64,000 nucleotides of DNA from Mucilaginibacter phenanthrenivorans (lineage in GTDB: Bacteria; Bacteroidota; Bacteroidia; Sphingobacteriales; Sphingobacteriaceae), in the NCBI RefSeq assembly GCF_024721155.1, contig NZ_JAHVAP010000001.1, positions 1 to 64,000 on the forward strand, read 5' to 3'. Of the stretch, positions 9,331 through 17,401 are shown one piece after another; the stretch's first letter is position 1; every line of letters begins with the position of its first letter. Under the pieces are notes generated by a model that saw only the letters and a list, made by a program, of their open reading frames with translations, was not told the origin of the DNA and made no database searches. A program made the position numbers and the translations under genes.

Positions 9331-10782
9331 ATGGAAAAATCAACACTAACCACTATTCCTGATGAGGACTTCCTGTATGTGCAGATTGCTGACAGACTGG
9401 GCAGCCAGATCAGGCAGCAGGTGATAAAAACCGGAGAGAAGCTGCCGTCGGTGCGCGCTTTGAGCCACGAACAGGGGATAAGCCTCAGTACGGCATATAA
9501 GGCCTATGTTCAATTGGAGATAAAGGGACTTATAGAGGCGCGGCCGAAATCCGGATATTATGTTCGGTACACTCCGGCACGTTCATTCGATAAAATTAAA
9601 CCTAAGGGGGAGCAACAGGAAGGTGAATCGAAAAAGGTAAGTCTTGATGAGATGATAGCTATGGTTTACCGCAACTTCTCCGCAGAGAGTATGTTGCGGC
9701 TGTCTGTCGCTTCGCCTGCATTATCTCTTTTGCCGCAGGCCAGGCTCAATAAATCAATGATGGAGGCCATCAGGCTAAGCCCCAACAGCTGTATTAGCTA
9801 TGAGAGTGTTCAAGGTAACGAAACATTAAAGAAACATATTGCCCGCCATGCTTTTAGTTGGGGCGGGAATATTTTGCCTGACGATATTGTTACCACACAA
9901 GGCTGTATGGAGGCTTTGGTGTTTTGTTTAAGAGCAGTAACGAAACCGGGCGATGTGGTTGCTATTGAGGGCCCTACTTACTTTGGGATCTTTAATACCG
10001 TGCAAAGCCTGGGATTAAAAATAGTGGAGATTCCTACCGACGCAACAGATGGCCTTGACCTTAATTATTTAGAAAAAGCTATCGGCGTTCACAAAATAAA
10101 AGCCTGTTTATTTGTGCCTACCTTCAGTAATCCCCTGGGGTATTGTATGACTAACGAAAGGAAAAAGCAACTGGTTGAATTACTGGCTAAACATGAAGTG
10201 CCGCTGATTGAGGATGATATTTATGGCGAAATGTATTTTGGCAAAACCCGGCCGCGCACCTGTAAAAGTTACGACAAGCAGGGTTTGGTGATGCTTTGCT
10301 CGTCGGTGTCAAAAACGCTCGCGCCGGGTTACCGGGTGGGGTGGTGTATTCCCGGTAAGTTTAAGCGGGAGATTGTAAATTTGAAATTGATGCATTCGCT
10401 TTCATCTGCATCGCCAACACAGGCAGCAATCGGACATTTTTTTGAAACCGGGCGCTATGACCTGCACATGCGAAACCTGCGCAAAGCGCTGCACACACAA
10501 TGCCTGCGGTATACCCAGGCAATTGCCGAACATTTTCCGGATGATGTTAAGGTGAGCAGGCCACAGGGTGGTTATGTATTGTGGATCGAGCTGGACAAAA
10601 AGATCGATGCTTTTGAACTTTACAAGCAGGCGCTCACCTATAAAATAAGTATTTCACCCGGGCAGATCTTTAGCACTGATAGTCGTTTTACAAACTTTAT
10701 CAGGATAAGTTTCGGAGCACCTTACAATGATGAAGTTGATAAAGGCCTTAAAACGCTCGGACGTTTGATCAGTAAATTTTAA
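9331..10782 (+). CDS. MocR-type regulator (GntR HTH plus aminotransferase domain)
   Basis: Transcription factor of 483 residues. Residues about 13-80 form a GntR winged helix (LPSVRALSHEQGISLSTAY), followed by a linker and a fold-type I aminotransferase domain from about 110. The PLP lysine is Lys328 in SSVSKTLAPGYRVGW and the domain is complete to the C-terminus. MocR proteins sense PLP or a PLP adduct; PdxR, GabR and EhuR are known examples. It faces away from the PLP decarboxylase across 156 bp, which makes that operon its likeliest target. The aminotransferase part is usually catalytically idle in these regulators. Confidence 0.93.
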   Translation: MEKSTLTTIPDEDFLYVQIADRLGSQIRQQVIKTGEKLPSVRALSHEQGISLSTAYKAYVQLEIKGLIEARPKSGYYVRYTPARSFDKIKPKGEQQEGESKKVSLDEMIAMVYRNFSAESMLRLSVASPALSLLPQARLNKSMMEAIRLSPNSCISYESVQGNETLKKHIARHAFSWGGNILPDDIVTTQGCMEALVFCLRAVTKPGDVVAIEGPTYFGIFNTVQSLGLKIVEIPTDATDGLDLNYLEKAIGVHKIKACLFVPTFSNPLGYCMTNERKKQLVELLAKHEVPLIEDDIYGEMYFGKTRPRTCKSYDKQGLVMLCSSVSKTLAPGYRVGWCIPGKFKREIVNLKLMHSLSSASPTQAAIGHFFETGRYDLHMRNLRKALHTQCLRYTQAIAEHFPDDVKVSRPQGGYVLWIELDKKIDAFELYKQALTYKISISPGQIFSTDSRFTNFIRISFGAPYNDEVDKGLKTLGRLISKF

Positions 10783-10824
10783 AATACAGCCAACCATCCT
10801 TTAAAAAAAACGTTATTTTGTAAT

Positions 10825-11289
10825 ATGATCCAATCTTCGCTAACACATCGTTTAAAAGATCAGCACAAGGCTATTACTCCAATTATCATCAGGCTTAATG
10901 ACAGGCAGATCCAGCAGCACCATATAAAAGGTAAGTGGAGCATCCACGAACAAATTGCCCACCTGGCAAAATACCAGCCTGTTTTTATCGACAGGATTCG
11001 CAAGATCTTATTGATGGATAATCCTGAATTTGAAGCTTATAGCGCCGATAATGATGACGGTTTTGAAATTTATTGTGCGTTTACTACTTATGAACTGCTG
11101 AAGAAGATCTCATCAGACAGGGAGGTGATCTATAACCTGGTAACTAAGTTGTCGCCAGATAAACTAGATAGAATTGGAATCCACTCCAAATACGGTAAAC
11201 TGAATATTTTAGACTGGACTGAGTTTTTCCTTTTGCACGAGGCCCATCATTTGTTTGCTATCTTTCAATTGACGCATACATTGAAATAG
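10825..11289 (+). CDS. DinB-like superfamily protein
   Basis: Four-helix-bundle protein of 154 residues of the DinB/YfiT type. Metal-ligand candidates are His in SIHEQIAHL near residue 44 and the HEAHH segment near residue 140, the usual three-His arrangement. In this superfamily some members are thiol-S-transferases (bacillithiol, mycothiol), but most are uncharacterised. It follows the MocR gene by 42 bp on the same strand and may be co-transcribed with it. No specific function can be assigned. Confidence 0.85.
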   Translation: MIQSSLTHRLKDQHKAITPIIIRLNDRQIQQHHIKGKWSIHEQIAHLAKYQPVFIDRIRKILLMDNPEFEAYSADNDDGFEIYCAFTTYELLKKISSDREVIYNLVTKLSPDKLDRIGIHSKYGKLNILDWTEFFLLHEAHHLFAIFQLTHTLK

Positions 11290-11365
11290 TTGTCTGAATC
11301 AGAATTTCCAGAATTAGTGAATCATCAGAATGATGGCCCAATCTTGCTGATCCTGAAATGTTTTC
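11290..11365. repeat. Short-word repeat, CAGAAT type
   Basis: Directly after the DinB stop codon the word CAGAAT (with GAATCA variants) recurs about five times, followed by fragments such as ATCCTGA. This is another member of the 3'-end word-repeat class. Confidence 0.55.
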
Positions 11366-11480
11366 CCTGAAATTTCGATGTGATCAATAAAATTATTTCT
11401 TTCCTCGTTCGTCTTCACATTAATAGCAATTCATTGTTATTTTTACCGGCCTTTTGTGTTTAAATAAAAATTGGAAAAAC

Positions 11481-13232
11481 ATGCCCGAAGAAAAACCTAA
11501 ACAGCCCGGAATTTTCAGCCTCCTAAAACCGTATTCGGGATTGGTGTTTTTACTGATCTTATTTGCGCTATTTAGCAATAGCGTTAGCTTATGGCTGCCA
11601 AAGATCGTCTCGCACGGGATCGACGGTTATATCCACAGTGTAATGCAGCGGGAGCATTTTGATGTTAACCCGGTTGTTCTCAAATTTGGACTGGCAATAA
11701 CTTTTATTTTTATCTTTTCATTCCTGCAAAGTGTTATCCAAACCTACACTTCGGAAAAAGTAGCCAGGGACCTGCGTACCCGGCTTTCGGACAAAATCTC
11801 GAGGCAAAGCTATGCCTTTGTGGAACAGGCAAATCCATCAAAGCTATTAACCAATCTTACTGCAGACGTTGATTCTATAAAGTTGTTTGTGTCGCAGGCA
11901 CTGGTATCCATCGTTTCGTCGGCCTTTATAATAATCGGTGCCAGTATTTTGCTGCTTACTATTAACTGGAAGCTGGCGCTCTGCGTTATTGCTATTATTC
12001 CGATCATCGGCGGCACGTTTTTTTATGTGCTAAAAAAAGTAAGGGCGCTGTTTATTAAGGCGCGTGAGGTGATAGACTGGCTGAACAAGGTAATTAACGA
12101 AAGTATTTTCGGATCGGCGCTCATCCGGGTTATCAATTCGCAGCAACTTGAGTTTGATAAGTTCCTGCAAGCAAACACCAAAGCTAAAGATTTCGGATTG
12201 TCGATTTTACGGTTGTTTGCCGGGCTGATCCCGGTTATTACCTTTTCGGCAAATATTGCCATGTTGAGCATTTTAGCGTTGGGCGGGCATTTTATTATAA
12301 ATGGCACTATGAGTTTGGGCGATTTCGGTGCATTCAACAGTTACCTGGCGCAACTGATCTTCCCGATATTGGTGATCGGCTTCATGAGTAATATTATTGC
12401 TGCGGCAACCGCTTCTTACCAGCGAATAGGTATGGTTTTAAATGCTGTCGACACAACGGAAAAAGGAACATTAACCGAATCATTGCTGGGCAATATCCAG
12501 ATTAGCGATGTCTCGTTATCATACGGGCAAAAGCCGGCATTGAAGGGTGTATCGCTTGATATCAAAGCCGGATCAAAAATTGCGATTATCGGCCCTACAG
12601 CCGCTGGTAAGACGCAACTGCTTTACCTGTTGACTGGCCTTATAAAACAAAATAGCGGAACCATACTGTTCGATGGCAAAAGCATTGAACAATATAATAG
12701 CGAATCGTTCCATAGCCAGGTAGGTTTTGTGTTCCAGGATAGCATCATTTTTAACATGAGCATTCGTGAGAATATTGCATTTAGTGATACAGTTACTGAT
12801 GAGTCCTTACAAAAAGCCATCGACACAGCGGAGTTGAAGGATTTTGTTGAAAGTCTGCCGGATAAATTGAGCACAATAGTTTCGGAACGCGGATCAAGCC
12901 TTTCGGGCGGACAAAAGCAACGTATTATGCTGGCGAGGGCCCTGGCAATAAACCCTAAGATTTTGTTGCTGGATGATTTTACAGCACGCGTTGATAATAA
13001 TACCGAGAAGAAGATCCTTGCCAATGTGCAAAAAAACTACCCGGGATTAACGCTTTTATCGGTAACTCAAAAAATAGCTTCAGTTGAGCATTACGACCAG
13101 ATAATTTTATTAATGCAGGGCGAAATTGTGGCCAGCGGTAAACACGGCGACCTGATGAAAACTAGCCCTGAATACGTACAGATCTTTAATTCGCAACAAA
13201 GTACCAGCAATTATGAACTACAATCTAAATGA
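11481..13232 (+). CDS. ABC exporter half-transporter, degenerate-site subunit
   Basis: Membrane-fused ABC exporter half of 583 residues: about six helices in residues 15-320, then a nucleotide-binding domain. Walker A is GPTAAGKTQ from Gly371 and the signature is a consensus LSGGQ at 474-478. The catalytic Glu after Walker B is Asp499 (LLDDF) and the H-loop His is Gln530 (VTQK), so its own ATP site is predicted to hydrolyse poorly. A TTG at 11454 extends the frame; the ATG at 11481 is preferred. It overlaps the next gene by 20 bp and should pair with it as a heterodimer. The substrate (drug, lipid or peptide) is unknown. Confidence 0.93.
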   Translation: MPEEKPKQPGIFSLLKPYSGLVFLLILFALFSNSVSLWLPKIVSHGIDGYIHSVMQREHFDVNPVVLKFGLAITFIFIFSFLQSVIQTYTSEKVARDLRTRLSDKISRQSYAFVEQANPSKLLTNLTADVDSIKLFVSQALVSIVSSAFIIIGASILLLTINWKLALCVIAIIPIIGGTFFYVLKKVRALFIKAREVIDWLNKVINESIFGSALIRVINSQQLEFDKFLQANTKAKDFGLSILRLFAGLIPVITFSANIAMLSILALGGHFIINGTMSLGDFGAFNSYLAQLIFPILVIGFMSNIIAAATASYQRIGMVLNAVDTTEKGTLTESLLGNIQISDVSLSYGQKPALKGVSLDIKAGSKIAIIGPTAAGKTQLLYLLTGLIKQNSGTILFDGKSIEQYNSESFHSQVGFVFQDSIIFNMSIRENIAFSDTVTDESLQKAIDTAELKDFVESLPDKLSTIVSERGSSLSGGQKQRIMLARALAINPKILLLDDFTARVDNNTEKKILANVQKNYPGLTLLSVTQKIASVEHYDQIILLMQGEIVASGKHGDLMKTSPEYVQIFNSQQSTSNYELQSK

Positions 13233-14982
13233 TCTGCAGGCAAAGGCGCCCAAAAGGTCAACCTGGTCGTCGCTGAATAACTTGCTGAAGCTGATCTCGC
13301 ACGAAAAAAGGAATCTTTGGCTGGCCTTTTTTATCATCCTGATTACCTCATCAATTAATTTAATGGGGCCGCTTGTAATAGGGCACACTATTGACGATTA
13401 TATTTTTGTAACGCATAAGAATTACCATGGCGTACTCATAAACTGCGGTATTTTGCTTTGTATGTACCTGGTTTCATTAGTTACCAGCTATGCCCAAACT
13501 ATGCTGATGGGCGGAGTGGGGCAGCGGATGCTGTTTACATTACGTAATTCCATATTTAATAAGCTGCAAATGTTGCCTGTTGGCTTTTTTAATCAAAATA
13601 AGGCAGGTGATCTGATCTCGCGGGTAAATAATGATACAGATAAACTGAACCAATTTTTCTCGCAATCATTAATGCAGTTCATCGGCAGTATTGCTACCAT
13701 GCTGGGTGCAGGCATCTTTTTATTGTCTATAAACATTAAGCTGGGTTCGGCAGCGCTTATCCCGGCGGTTATCATCCTGTTATTTACCAGCGTAACATCA
13801 GCCTGGGTAAAACGGAAGAATGCTAAGAATCTGAAAAGTGTTGGCGGTATGAGTGCCGAGATCCAGGAGAGCCTGAATAATTTTAAGGTGATCATCGCCT
13901 TTAACCGCCGCGATTATTTCCGCAAACGCTTTGATGAGGCCAATCAGCAAAATTATAAAACAGCCATAGGAGCGGGGATCGCTAATAACTCGTATGTTCC
14001 GGTGTATGCATTCTTTTCCAGCATGGCGCAGATCATAGTGTTTGTGTACGGAATATACCTGCTATCACATGGAGAATTGGGAATTGGGTTGCTTGCAGTA
14101 AGCTTCCCATCATACGCCAATAATTTCTATAACCCGTTGCGGCAACTGGCTGCACTATGGGCTAACTTCCAGGTGGCTATGGCCGGCTGGGACAGGATAG
14201 CACTAATTCTTGAAATGGATACCGACCTGACACCTATTCAAAACGGGATTGAAGAACCCAATGGTGCATTGCTTGAATTCAGGAACGTTCATTTTGGTTA
14301 TGCCGATGACCAGGAGATCCTGCATAACATCAGTTTTAAATTGGAGCAGGGCAAAACCTATGCTTTGGTTGGCCCTACTGGCGGCGGTAAAACTACCACG
14401 GCCTCGTTAATTGCCCGCTTGTATGATCCGGGCAAGGGGCTGGTGTTGCTTAACGGGAGAGACATCAGAACCTATGATGCGGCAGAGCGAACCAAAAAGA
14501 TTGGTTTTATTTTGCAGGAGCCATTTTTGTTTACGGGAACAGTACGTGATAATATACTTTATGGTAACGAACGCTATGTAAATTATACCAATGAACAGTT
14601 GGAGCAGGTTATAAAGGACGCAACCCTGGGTAGTTTATTGGCAATTTTCGAAACCGGACTTGATACCAAAGTGCTTTCAAGCGGCGACAGCATCAGCCTT
14701 GGGCAAAAGCAGTTAATTGCCTTTATGCGCGCCGTATTGCGAAATCCCGAGCTGCTTATTTTGGATGAAGCCACGGCTAATATTGACACCATTACAGAAA
14801 AACTGCTAAGCGATATACTCAATAATCTGCCGAAAACCACGACCCGCGTAATTATAGCCCACCGTTTAAATACCATTGAAAATGCTGATGAGATTTTCTT
14901 TGTAAACTCCGGAGAGGTTATTCGCGCCGGCTCGTTCAACCTGGCGATGGAAATGCTGCTGCAGGGGAAGAGGGTTAGTTAG
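13213..14982 (+). CDS. ABC exporter half-transporter, catalytic-site subunit
   Basis: Second exporter half of 589 residues with an ABC membrane domain (about 35-325) and a nucleotide-binding domain. Walker A GPTGGGKTT begins at Gly387, the catalytic Glu519 follows Walker B (LILDEA) and the H-loop His550 (IAHR) is present. The signature motif is degenerate, ISLGQ at 494-498 instead of LSGGQ. Together with the upstream subunit this predicts one good site (this Walker A/B with the partner's LSGGQ) and one degenerate site, as in LmrCD- or TM287/288-type heterodimers. Translation is probably coupled through the 20-bp overlap. Confidence 0.94.
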   Translation: MNYNLNDLQAKAPKRSTWSSLNNLLKLISHEKRNLWLAFFIILITSSINLMGPLVIGHTIDDYIFVTHKNYHGVLINCGILLCMYLVSLVTSYAQTMLMGGVGQRMLFTLRNSIFNKLQMLPVGFFNQNKAGDLISRVNNDTDKLNQFFSQSLMQFIGSIATMLGAGIFLLSINIKLGSAALIPAVIILLFTSVTSAWVKRKNAKNLKSVGGMSAEIQESLNNFKVIIAFNRRDYFRKRFDEANQQNYKTAIGAGIANNSYVPVYAFFSSMAQIIVFVYGIYLLSHGELGIGLLAVSFPSYANNFYNPLRQLAALWANFQVAMAGWDRIALILEMDTDLTPIQNGIEEPNGALLEFRNVHFGYADDQEILHNISFKLEQGKTYALVGPTGGGKTTTASLIARLYDPGKGLVLLNGRDIRTYDAAERTKKIGFILQEPFLFTGTVRDNILYGNERYVNYTNEQLEQVIKDATLGSLLAIFETGLDTKVLSSGDSISLGQKQLIAFMRAVLRNPELLILDEATANIDTITEKLLSDILNNLPKTTTRVIIAHRLNTIENADEIFFVNSGEVIRAGSFNLAMEMLLQGKRVS

Positions 14983-15111
14983 AGATTAGAGACTGGAGAT
15001 TAGAGATCAGTTGCTTTGCGCCGTCGCGCGATTTATATTTTGTGGTATGCTAACCACTAATTTTCAGACGCTTTTTCTTGCCTAATCTCTAATCACCAGT
15101 CTCTAATCTCT
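14981..15111. repeat. Short-word inverted repeat, GAGATTAGAGA type; possible terminator
   Basis: Left arm 14981-15010 and right arm 15082-15111 are reverse complements over 30 nt with two mismatches, separated by 71 nt. Each arm is built from the word AGAGATTAG. The left arm begins inside the TAG stop codon of the exporter gene, and the right arm is followed by a run of T, so it may end transcription. Confidence 0.75.
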
Positions 15112-15150
15112 ATTTTTTTTCCTACACTTGTAAATAACTATAAACCAATT

Positions 15151-15855
15151 ATGCAGAGATATACAGGTCAAAAACGAATTTTAGTTGCTACCGATTGTAT
15201 AATATTTGGATTTGACGGATGGAACCTGAAATTGCTGCTTGTACAGCGTAATATTGAGCCTGAGAAAAATAAATGGAGCCTGATGGGCGGCTTTATTCAA
15301 CCGTCAGAATCGCCTGATGACGCGGCTAATCGTGTATTGGAACTCCGTACCGGTTTAAAGAATGTTTACATGGAGCAGTTCCAGGTGTTTGGTAAACCCG
15401 ACCGGGATCCGGTTGAGCGTACACTTTCCATAGCTTATTTTGCGCTTATAGATATTCACCAGTACGAACAACAGATCAGCGACGAATACCATGCTGAATG
15501 GTTTTTATTAAGTGAAATGCCTGATCTGATTTTTGATCACCGGGAAATGGTGAACCTTGCTAAAAGGCAACTGCGTTATAAAGCAGCGTTGCACCCCATT
15601 TTATTCCAGCTATTGCCCGAGAAATTTACCATTCCGCAGCTGCAAGCCCTTTACGAGGGTGTTTATAACACAACCTTTGATGACCGCAATTTCAGCCGTA
15701 AGCTTTTGTCCACAGGCTTGTTGGTTAAGCAAGCTGAAAAGGATAAGCTCTCCTCAAAAAAAGGCGCATTTTATTATAAGCTTGATCAATCGCACTATGC
15801 CGAAAACTTTGAAAGATTTTTGAACCTGGTGCCCAACCCGGACAAGTTTTTCTAG
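15151..15855 (+). CDS. Nudix-like transcriptional regulator, NrtR/AraR-type
   Basis: A 234-residue protein with a Nudix fold (residues 1-140) joined to a C-terminal winged helix (about 150-225), the layout of NrtR-family repressors. The Nudix box (residues 46-69) keeps the first Gly and Glu, but the REUXEEXGU core reads RVLELRTGL, so the metal-binding glutamates are lost and hydrolysis is unlikely. In Bacteroidota such proteins sense ADP-ribose or sugars and control NAD or arabinose genes. No obvious target adjoins it. A near-consensus box TACACTTG lies at 15123-15130. Confidence 0.87.
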   Translation: MQRYTGQKRILVATDCIIFGFDGWNLKLLLVQRNIEPEKNKWSLMGGFIQPSESPDDAANRVLELRTGLKNVYMEQFQVFGKPDRDPVERTLSIAYFALIDIHQYEQQISDEYHAEWFLLSEMPDLIFDHREMVNLAKRQLRYKAALHPILFQLLPEKFTIPQLQALYEGVYNTTFDDRNFSRKLLSTGLLVKQAEKDKLSSKKGAFYYKLDQSHYAENFERFLNLVPNPDKFF

Positions 15856-15886
15856 ATAAAGCTGCATTTGTCGTTTTCGTTAATGA

Positions 15887-16249
15887 ATATGCCGCGAGTA
15901 TACAATTACGGTAAGCGGCGTAACGGCGGTTAACTATAGTTTTAATTATACTTTCGGCGTACTTACTGTCAATCCGGATATTAAACTAATAGTTATTAAT
16001 AATACCTTTACGCCAAATGGTGATGGTATAAACGATACCTGGACGATAGAAAACCTTAATTCTTATACTAATAATACAGTTGGTATATACAACAGATACG
16101 GAGAAAAGGTATATTCGTCTGTTGGTTGCGGAATCCCATAGGATGGATTCTATAACGGAAAGCCTTTACCGACCGGCACCTATTATTATATTATTAACCT
16201 TAAGAATGGTAGTAAAGCCTTATCAGGCTGGGTAGCAATTATCAGATAA
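15887..16249 (+). pseudogene. Remnant of a T9SS cargo adhesin (MBG repeat plus type B C-terminal domain)
   Basis: The 402-bp gap between the Nudix and PorP genes has no intact gene but a readable frame. It encodes the end of an MBG-type repeat (YTITVSGVTAVNYSF..), then a gliding-motility-associated C-terminal sorting domain: NTFTPNGDGINDTW, IYNRYGEKVYSS, a break, [16 protein letters not shown] and GWVAIIR. An in-frame TAG at 16139-16141 replaces the Trp codon expected in the WDG motif. Upstream the frame closes with TGA at 15884, so the N-terminus, signal peptide and most repeats are gone. The domain directs type IX secretion, matching the PorP/SprF gene 8 bp downstream. Confidence 0.85.
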
Positions 16250-16257
16250 GATAAATA

Positions 16258-17274
16258 ATGAAGAGGAACTTCTACTTTTTAATTGTATTTGTTTTAAGTA
16301 CGCAAATCTTATTTGCGCAGCAGAAGCCTCAATACACGCAATATGTTTTTAACAATTACCTGTTAAATCCAGCTGTTGCCGGTATTGAAAACTATACCGA
16401 TGTTAAAGCCGGTTACCGCAGCCAATGGACAGGTTTGCAGGGAGCCCCTGTAACCAGTTATTTAACAATAAACGCCCCCTTGGGAAGTAACTTTTTACAG
16501 GGTGACGCAACTGCCTTCCCAGCGTACGGTGGTGTAAATCCATCAAGCAGGTTGTATACGCAAAACTATATGGCGGCTGAGCCTCATCATGGAATCGGTG
16601 CGATGATAGTTACCGACCAGGCTGGCCCTATTACCCAAACAAATATTGATGCCAGCTACGCGTATCATCTGGGCTTAACAAGCAATTTGAATTTGGCCAT
16701 GGGGGTATCAGCGGGAGTGAGCCATATCAGCTTAAACACATCGCTTATTACGCTTGAAAATCCGCTCGATCCGGCGATCAGCAACGGCAACAATAGTCAA
16801 TGGAAACCTGATCTTTCAGTAGGAGTTTGGTTGTATTCATCAAATTATTACTTCGGGGCTTCCGTACAACAGATCCTCCCTCAAAATTTATATTTCAGCA
16901 GTAATAATTCATACAATCAAAGTAAAACTGTTCCGCAATATTTTGCAACAGCAGGGGTAAAGCTGTTTTTGACAGATGAGATTACATTGTTGCCATCAAT
17001 GCTGATTAAGGTAATTGAACCAACCCCAATCACTTATGATCTGAATGCCAAATTCTCATTCAGTGATAAGTTCTGGTTTGGTGGTTCCTATCGCCATAAC
17101 GATTCGTTTGGGGTATTGGCAGGGGTAAATATCAGCTCGTTCATCAATATCGGGTATTCCTACGATATTACTACCTCTGCGTTAAATACGGTAAGTAATG
17201 GTACACACGAAATTGTGATTGCCTTACTACTTAATAACAGGTATAAGGTAACTTGTCCGCAGCATCTTTTCTAA
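16258..17274 (+). CDS. Type IX secretion PorP/SprF family membrane protein
   Basis: Outer-membrane protein of 338 residues with a signal peptide ending near LFAQ. The N-terminus (PQYTQYVFNNYLLNPAVAG) is diagnostic of the PorP/SprF family, and the rest is rich in alternating beta-strand segments. PorP/SprF proteins are usually encoded next to large adhesins carrying type B sorting domains and help attach or secrete that partner. Here the partner is only a remnant (15887-16249), so this gene may be orphaned or serve another cargo. The ORF itself looks intact. Confidence 0.92.
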   Translation: MKRNFYFLIVFVLSTQILFAQQKPQYTQYVFNNYLLNPAVAGIENYTDVKAGYRSQWTGLQGAPVTSYLTINAPLGSNFLQGDATAFPAYGGVNPSSRLYTQNYMAAEPHHGIGAMIVTDQAGPITQTNIDASYAYHLGLTSNLNLAMGVSAGVSHISLNTSLITLENPLDPAISNGNNSQWKPDLSVGVWLYSSNYYFGASVQQILPQNLYFSSNNSYNQSKTVPQYFATAGVKLFLTDEITLLPSMLIKVIEPTPITYDLNAKFSFSDKFWFGGSYRHNDSFGVLAGVNISSFINIGYSYDITTSALNTVSNGTHEIVIALLLNNRYKVTCPQHLF

Positions 17275-17280
17275 AGTACA

Positions 17281-17400
17281 GCCCCTAACCCCTAAAGGGG
17301 ATTTTTGATTTGTAAGATCGATTATTTAGTCCAATGATAAAAACCGCGATTCTTGTTGAGATCTGTTTTCTTTTTTAGCTCCCCTTTAGGGGTTGGGGGC
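17281..17400. terminator. CCCC-TAAA-GGGG inverted element, copy 1 (convergent genes)
   Basis: Left arm 17281-17301 and right arm 17380-17400 are inverted copies of GCCCC-TAACCCCTAAAGGGGA with one mismatch. Each arm also contains its own small hairpin, CCCC-TAAA-GGGG; the left one is followed by ATTTTT. It lies between the convergent PorP and rpoN genes and probably ends transcription from both sides. Confidence 0.7.
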
Positions 17401-17401
17401 C

